DNA from: an uncultured Clostridia bacterium | Lineage (GTDB): Bacteria > Bacillota > Clostridia > Christensenellales > Aristaeellaceae | NCBI GenBank assembly: GCA_937934775.1 | Contig: CALGYL010000283.1 | Span: 1-8,566 of the forward strand | Reading direction: 5' to 3' | Length of the DNA: 8,566 nucleotides | Shown: positions 5,618-8,566 of the stretch, piece by piece | How the letters are laid out: every line of letters begins with the position of its first letter | How positions within the stretch are numbered: position 1 is the first letter of the stretch | Notes under the pieces: model-generated | Told to the model about the DNA's origin: nothing | Databases searched by the model: none | Seen by the model: the letters and a program-made list of their open reading frames with translations, nothing else | Position numbers and translations under genes: made by a program

Positions 5618-6331
5618 CTATAGCCCGCGGGAAAGCTTCACGCAGCGGCCCAGGATCAGGACTGTCTTCAGGTCCACCGTCTCGCCGCGGAATTCCCGGT
5701 CGTAGGTCTGCAAGAGCGCCTTGCCGCCGTCCAGCTTTTTTACCTTCCGGGCGATGCGCAGGCCGTCTTTCTCTAGAATCATGACCGCCTCGTCCACCGG
5801 GAGCTTTTCCGGCACCGTCAGCAGAAGGTCGCCCGCGTGGATACGGTATCCGGCCAGCTGATCGTCCGGGCAGCGGTAGTAAAACACCTTGTCGGGCACG
5901 CCGCCTTCGATGCGCCCGCCGATCACCGGCTCCAGCACATGGTCGAGCACCAGGCCCTTTTCGTCGCAGACCGGCACCCGCTTGACCAGGCCGCCCAGCG
6001 CATCCAGCCAGACGCTGCCCTGCTCTTCCGAGACCGCCGAGGCGGCGGGCACCGCCTCCTCCTTTGGCTGCTCCACCGGCAGCACATAGGGGCGCGGCCT
6101 GGGCCGGAGCTTGACCTCCGGTTCCGCCGCCACTTCCAATTCCGTGGACACCGGATTTTTAACGCCCAGCACCTTTAGCATTCGCTGCGCCTGGTCGTCG
6201 CTGGCCACCCGTCGGCCTGATTCGATGTCCTTGATGACGCTTTCTGCCAAACCGCACTTTTTGCCCAGCGCCTTTTCGGTCAGGCCGGCCGCAAGCCTTG
6301 CCTTCTGGATTGTTTCGCCCATCCTGCTCAC
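5618..6331 (-). CDS. XRE-family regulator with a degenerate S24/LexA-like C-terminal domain
   Basis: This is a 237-residue DNA-binding protein. A Cro/C1-type helix-turn-helix occupies about 5-57 (GETIQKARLAAGLTEKALG and following). A Pro/Glu-rich linker (about 65-105) leads to a C-terminal region (145-235) that looks like the S24 peptidase fold of LexA and phage repressors, with RIHAGDLLLTVP at 163-174 and RKVKKL at 195-200. Where active S24 proteins have the catalytic Ser in a DSM-type motif, this protein has DQL (157-159), so self-cleavage is unlikely. The domain may serve for dimerisation or ligand sensing. The start is GTG 6331, seven bases after AAGGAGGAG; ATG 6322 is a shorter alternative. 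The start overlaps the dipeptidase stop as GTGA, so translation is probably coupled. It is last in its operon and followed by terminators. Its targets are unknown. Confidence 0.85.
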   Translation of the reverse strand: MSRMGETIQKARLAAGLTEKALGKKCGLAESVIKDIESGRRVASDDQAQRMLKVLGVKNPVSTELEVAAEPEVKLRPRPRPYVLPVEQPKEEAVPAASAVSEEQGSVWLDALGGLVKRVPVCDEKGLVLDHVLEPVIGGRIEGGVPDKVFYYRCPDDQLAGYRIHAGDLLLTVPEKLPVDEAVMILEKDGLRIARKVKKLDGGKALLQTYDREFRGETVDLKTVLILGRCVKLSRGL

Positions 6332-7767
6332 AGCGTTTCTCCTCCTTCGCCCGCCGCCAGATCCAGTTCCAGCAGCGCGGCGGCATAAATTCTCAGGATC
6401 GTTTCCATTTCCGGTATGGACTGCGCCTCGTCCGGTTCGTGAGCGCGCCCGTGACCCTCCGGCAAAAAGTCCGGCCGGGGGGAATCCGGGAATCCCGGTC
6501 CGAAGGTGACCGCATTTTGCAGTTCCCGGGAGTAGGTGCCGCCGCCAGTGGTGTAGGGTTCGTCCGCCCGGCCGGTAACATCCCGGTATACCCGCTGCAG
6601 CGCCTGTATGCGCGGATCCTCCTTGGGCATGTAAAAGGGATTTTTGAATTTCAGCGAAGCGATCTCAAGACCCCGCCGCCGGGCGTAGGCCTCGAAGGCC
6701 GCCTGGCAGGCGCTCTGGTCGGTGGCGATGGACAGGCGGCAGTCGACCGTCAGCCGGATGCGACTGTTCTCGAAGGAGATCAGCCCCACCACCATGGTGG
6801 TTTTGCCGGTTTCGGGATCTTCGCAGTCGATGCCAGCCTGCGCGCCGTAGAAATCGCCGGTCAAGTCCGCGACCGCCTCCAGCGCCGAACGCTCCGGGCC
6901 TTCGATCAGTCCGGACGAGATGAGCGCGGCCGCCAGCCTGTGAATCGCGCTGGTCCCCAGCCAGGGTCGGGCCGCGTGGGCGGCCATTCCGCGGGCGAGC
7001 ACTTCCACCCGGCCGTCCGCGCCGGACACCTCGACGCCCGCAATGTCCAGAAGCGTCTCCCGTGCCGTCTCAAGCGGGCAGGCAAGCACCGCGCGGGCGG
7101 TGGGCGGCACCATGTTCTCCACCGCGCCGCCGCTGAGCGCAATCAGCCTGCGCCCGGGCGCGTCCAGCGTGAGCGTCGCGGCCAACATGCCCTTCTGCGC
7201 GTAGTTCGCGGGAAAGGAGGAGTCTGGCACGATGGAGGCTTCCGGCATCTTCTGGGTTTTTGCGAAGTAGACCATGTCCTGCATGCCGGTCTCCTCCGAT
7301 CCGCCCATCACCAGGCGGATGCCGTGGTGGAGCGGCAGCTTCAGTTCCCGGAACATGCGCATCATCCCCAGGCCGATCGCGCAGGCCATCTTGTTGTCGT
7401 GAACGCCCCGGCCGATCAGATAATCCCCCACCCGGGTCGCGCCGTAGGGCGGATAAATCCAGTCTTCGCCGACCGGCACCACATCCAGATGGCTAAAAAT
7501 GCCCAGCGTCCGCTCCCGGTCGCCAAAGTACGCGCTGACGCAGTAGCCCTCGTGGTTTTCCGTCTCAAACCCGTATTCGGTCGCGCGCGCCTGCGCGTAG
7601 GCAAGCATGGTCTTGACGTCCGGCCCGAAGGGCGCGCCAGGCTGGGCCAGATCGGCCCGGCTGACGCTGGGAATGCGCGCAAAATCCTGTAGATCGCAAA
7701 CCACCGATTCCAAGTTGTCCGCGATCCAGCCATTGATCCGATCCATCGTGGCCTGATCCACGCTCAT
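6328..7767 (-). CDS. M20-family metallo-dipeptidase (Sapep/PepV type)
   Basis: This probable cytoplasmic two-zinc dipeptidase, about 479 residues, trims small peptides to amino acids; PepV-type relatives are 465-470 residues. Expected metal ligands are visible: H93 and D95 in FSHLDVVP, the bridging D124 in GRGVHDNK, the catalytic base and ligand E158-E159 in GGSEETG, D182 in VPDSSF and H443 in GRAHEPDE. GAVENMVPP (214-222) and the lid-domain H264 (ARGMAAHAARP) also fit. The usual GRGTxDDKG box reads GRGVHDNKM, a minor departure that keeps the metal-binding Asp. Two adjacent ATGs (7770 and 7767) overlap the tadA stop. ATG 7767 is seven bases after AGAGGA-type purines and is preferred; using 7770 adds one Met. 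The open frame continues upstream inside tadA, but that part is its shadow. Intact and convincing. Confidence 0.92.
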   Translation of the reverse strand: MSVDQATMDRINGWIADNLESVVCDLQDFARIPSVSRADLAQPGAPFGPDVKTMLAYAQARATEYGFETENHEGYCVSAYFGDRERTLGIFSHLDVVPVGEDWIYPPYGATRVGDYLIGRGVHDNKMACAIGLGMMRMFRELKLPLHHGIRLVMGGSEETGMQDMVYFAKTQKMPEASIVPDSSFPANYAQKGMLAATLTLDAPGRRLIALSGGAVENMVPPTARAVLACPLETARETLLDIAGVEVSGADGRVEVLARGMAAHAARPWLGTSAIHRLAAALISSGLIEGPERSALEAVADLTGDFYGAQAGIDCEDPETGKTTMVVGLISFENSRIRLTVDCRLSIATDQSACQAAFEAYARRRGLEIASLKFKNPFYMPKEDPRIQALQRVYRDVTGRADEPYTTGGGTYSRELQNAVTFGPGFPDSPRPDFLPEGHGRAHEPDEAQSIPEMETILRIYAAALLELDLAAGEGGETL

Positions 7768-8225
7768 CATTCCTCTCCCTTTCTGCGGGCGGCAAAGAAT
7801 TCTGTCAACAGCGCCTGACACCGGCCCGCAAGCACGCCGCCGTCGGCTCTGGCGAAATGGGTGAACGCCGGGTCCTCTGTAATGCGGTAGACGCTGCCGC
7901 AGCAGCCCGCCGCGGGATCGGACGCGCCAAAGACCACCCGGTCCAGTCGCGCGGCGACAATGGCCCCGGCGCACATGGCGCAAGGCTCCAGCGTCACATA
8001 CAGCGTACAGGCCGTCAGCCGCCACCCGCCCAAAGCGGCGGACGCCGCGCGGATGGCCTCAATTTCGGCATGGGCGGTGGGATCGTGGGACAGTTCCCGG
8101 GCGTTCCGGCCACGGGCCAGGATTTCGCCCTCCCGCGCGATCACCGCGCCCACGGGAAGCTCGCCCGCAAGAAGCGCCAGGCGCGCCTCATCAAGCGCCG
8201 CCTTCATCAGCATTTCGTCCGTCAT
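7767..8225 (-). CDS. tadA: tRNA-specific adenosine deaminase TadA
   Basis: TadA converts A34 to inosine in the anticodon wobble position of tRNA-Arg(ACG), an essential step in most bacteria, using one zinc ion. The 152-residue protein has the deaminase zinc site: H52-A-E54 with the proton-shuttling Glu, and PCAMC (81-85) with both Cys ligands. It also has the GRN (39-41) and LEPC contexts typical of the family, and the usual length of about 150. ATG 8225 is chosen because GGGAGGGAG ends three bases upstream (GGGAGG core six bases away). The GTG at 8243 would place that site within the coding region. The TGA stop overlaps the start of the dipeptidase gene, so the two are co-translated. In many Bacillota tadA sits near the SRP RNA and dnaX; neither is seen here. 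Confidence 0.95.
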   Translation of the reverse strand: MTDEMLMKAALDEARLALLAGELPVGAVIAREGEILARGRNARELSHDPTAHAEIEAIRAASAALGGWRLTACTLYVTLEPCAMCAGAIVAARLDRVVFGASDPAAGCCGSVYRITEDPAFTHFARADGGVLAGRCQALLTEFFAARRKGEE

Positions 8226-8252
8226 GTTCTCCCTCCCGGACACTCAAACAAT

Positions 8253-8261
8253 AGAATAGCA
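8253..8261 (-). promoter_or_regulatory. possible extended -10 promoter element of the tadA operon
   Basis: On the minus strand TGC-TATTCT (8261-8253) forms an extended -10, about 28 bases upstream of the tadA ATG at 8225. No convincing -35 is visible, which is tolerable for an extended -10. The rest of the divergent tadA/deoC gap (8262-8364) shows no gene and no clear RNA structure. Confidence 0.35.
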
Positions 8262-8363
8262 CAGTTTCCGGAAAAATGCCAGAGGATGCGCGTCAATGAA
8301 GCGGGGATCGCGCCCCCTATAAAGGCGCTCCGCCCTGATTTTTCGAATACTGAAAAACACGCG

Positions 8364-8393
8364 CTTTCACAGCGGGCGGATTTGCGGTATAAT
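8364..8393 (+). promoter_or_regulatory. probable promoter of the plus-strand deoC-like gene
   Basis: A perfect -10 TATAAT lies at 8388-8393, 36 bases upstream of the ATG. A weak -35 (CTTTCA, 8364-8369) sits 18 bases before it. Transcription would start near 8400 and run divergently from the tadA operon. Confidence 0.6.
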
Positions 8394-8429
8394 GAGGAAA
8401 AAGGGCGTCCGGCCCGAGGAGGAAACAGC

Positions 8430-8519
8430 ATGAAGAAGATCAGCCGGTATTTTGACGCGGCAGTTTTGAAGCCTGAAATGACCCGGGAGGAGGCGAAAGC
8501 CGCCATCCAGCAGTCCATC
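8430..8519 (+). CDS. deoC: deoxyribose-phosphate aldolase-like protein, N-terminus only
   Basis: Thirty codons remain of a gene starting at ATG 8430, with AGGAGG seven bases upstream. The residues YFDAAVLKPEMTREEAKAAI match the beginning of DeoC-type aldolases, where the D...LKPE motif opens the first strand and helix of the TIM barrel. DeoC splits 2-deoxyribose-5-phosphate into glyceraldehyde-3-phosphate and acetaldehyde during nucleoside breakdown. The catalytic lysine is far beyond the break. The gene is not biologically truncated: the genomic sequence stops at 8519 and adapter follows. The family call rests on about 20 residues, so a related aldolase is possible. Confidence 0.7.
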
Positions 8520-8566
8520 AGATCGGAAGAGCGTCGTGTAGGGAAAGAGTGTAGATCTCGGTGGTC
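8520..8566. other. Illumina TruSeq adapter contamination (not genomic)
   Basis: The last 47 bases begin AGATCGGAAGAGCGTCGTGT and continue, without a mismatch that I can see, as the reverse complement of the Illumina TruSeq universal adapter, ending inside the adapter. This is library-construction sequence left on the end of the contig. Any reading frame or similarity running through it is artificial. The A at 8520 could be genomic or the first adapter base. Confidence 0.97.

Noticed and set aside
6298..7692. Plus-strand open frame of 464 codons
   Set aside because: Antisense to the dipeptidase gene, whose metal-binding residues are all intact; the composition is rich in Arg, His and Gly.
7768..8025. 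N-terminal extension of the dipeptidase reading frame into tadA
   Set aside because: This part is the +1 shadow of tadA. The true dipeptidase start is at the tadA stop with a ribosome binding site.
8282..8345. GC-rich small hairpins in the tadA/deoC gap as an RNA gene or riboswitch
   Set aside because: Stems are four bases or shorter, with no recognisable riboswitch or SRP RNA core; this looks like ordinary promoter-region sequence.
8222..8518. Minus-strand open frame of 98 codons opposite the deoC start
   Set aside because: It covers the divergent promoter region and the antisense of deoC, has no ribosome binding site, and its composition is unlike its neighbours.

Overview
The window looks like an ordinary chromosomal stretch of a GC-rich (by eye about 60% G+C) Clostridia-like Bacillota, probably from a metagenome or draft assembly. 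The reasons are strong AGGAGG-type ribosome binding sites, frequent GTG and TTG starts, tightly overlapping genes, and families typical of that group: a Sapep/PepV-type dipeptidase, a polar amino-acid ABC transporter and a CopA-type ATPase. No lineage below that level can be supported. All complete genes are on the minus strand. The only plus-strand gene, a deoC start at the right edge, is cut off by Illumina adapter sequence.

Reading leftwards, in the direction of transcription, there are three minus-strand blocks. (1) 8225 to 5618: tadA, an M20-family dipeptidase and an XRE-type regulator with a degenerate S24-like C-terminal domain. The genes overlap by 1-4 bases at both junctions and are followed by one strong and one weaker terminator. 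(2) 5466 to 3159: a polar amino-acid ABC transporter in the order binding protein, permease, ATPase. It has a near-consensus sigma-A promoter, a Fur-box-like palindrome over the predicted transcription start, and a very stable hairpin between the binding-protein and permease genes. (3) 3095 to the left edge: a Cu(I)-type P1B ATPase, a small PD-(D/E)XK nuclease-like protein 11 bases downstream, and a gene that begins in a GTGA overlap and runs off the window. An 11-bp perfect inverted repeat brackets the probable -10 region of the ATPase promoter.

The most interesting point is at the 3' end of the copper ATPase gene. It encodes a second, CopZ-like metal-binding domain, and the codon that begins this domain is an ATG with a well-placed Shine-Dalgarno sequence in frame. 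The gene could therefore make both the full transporter and a free 66-residue copper chaperone. Other points are the Fur-box-like control of an amino-acid transporter, a binding protein without a lipobox, the copper-ATPase/nuclease linkage, and adapter contamination of the last 47 bases. I found no CRISPR array, mobile element, tRNA or rRNA.
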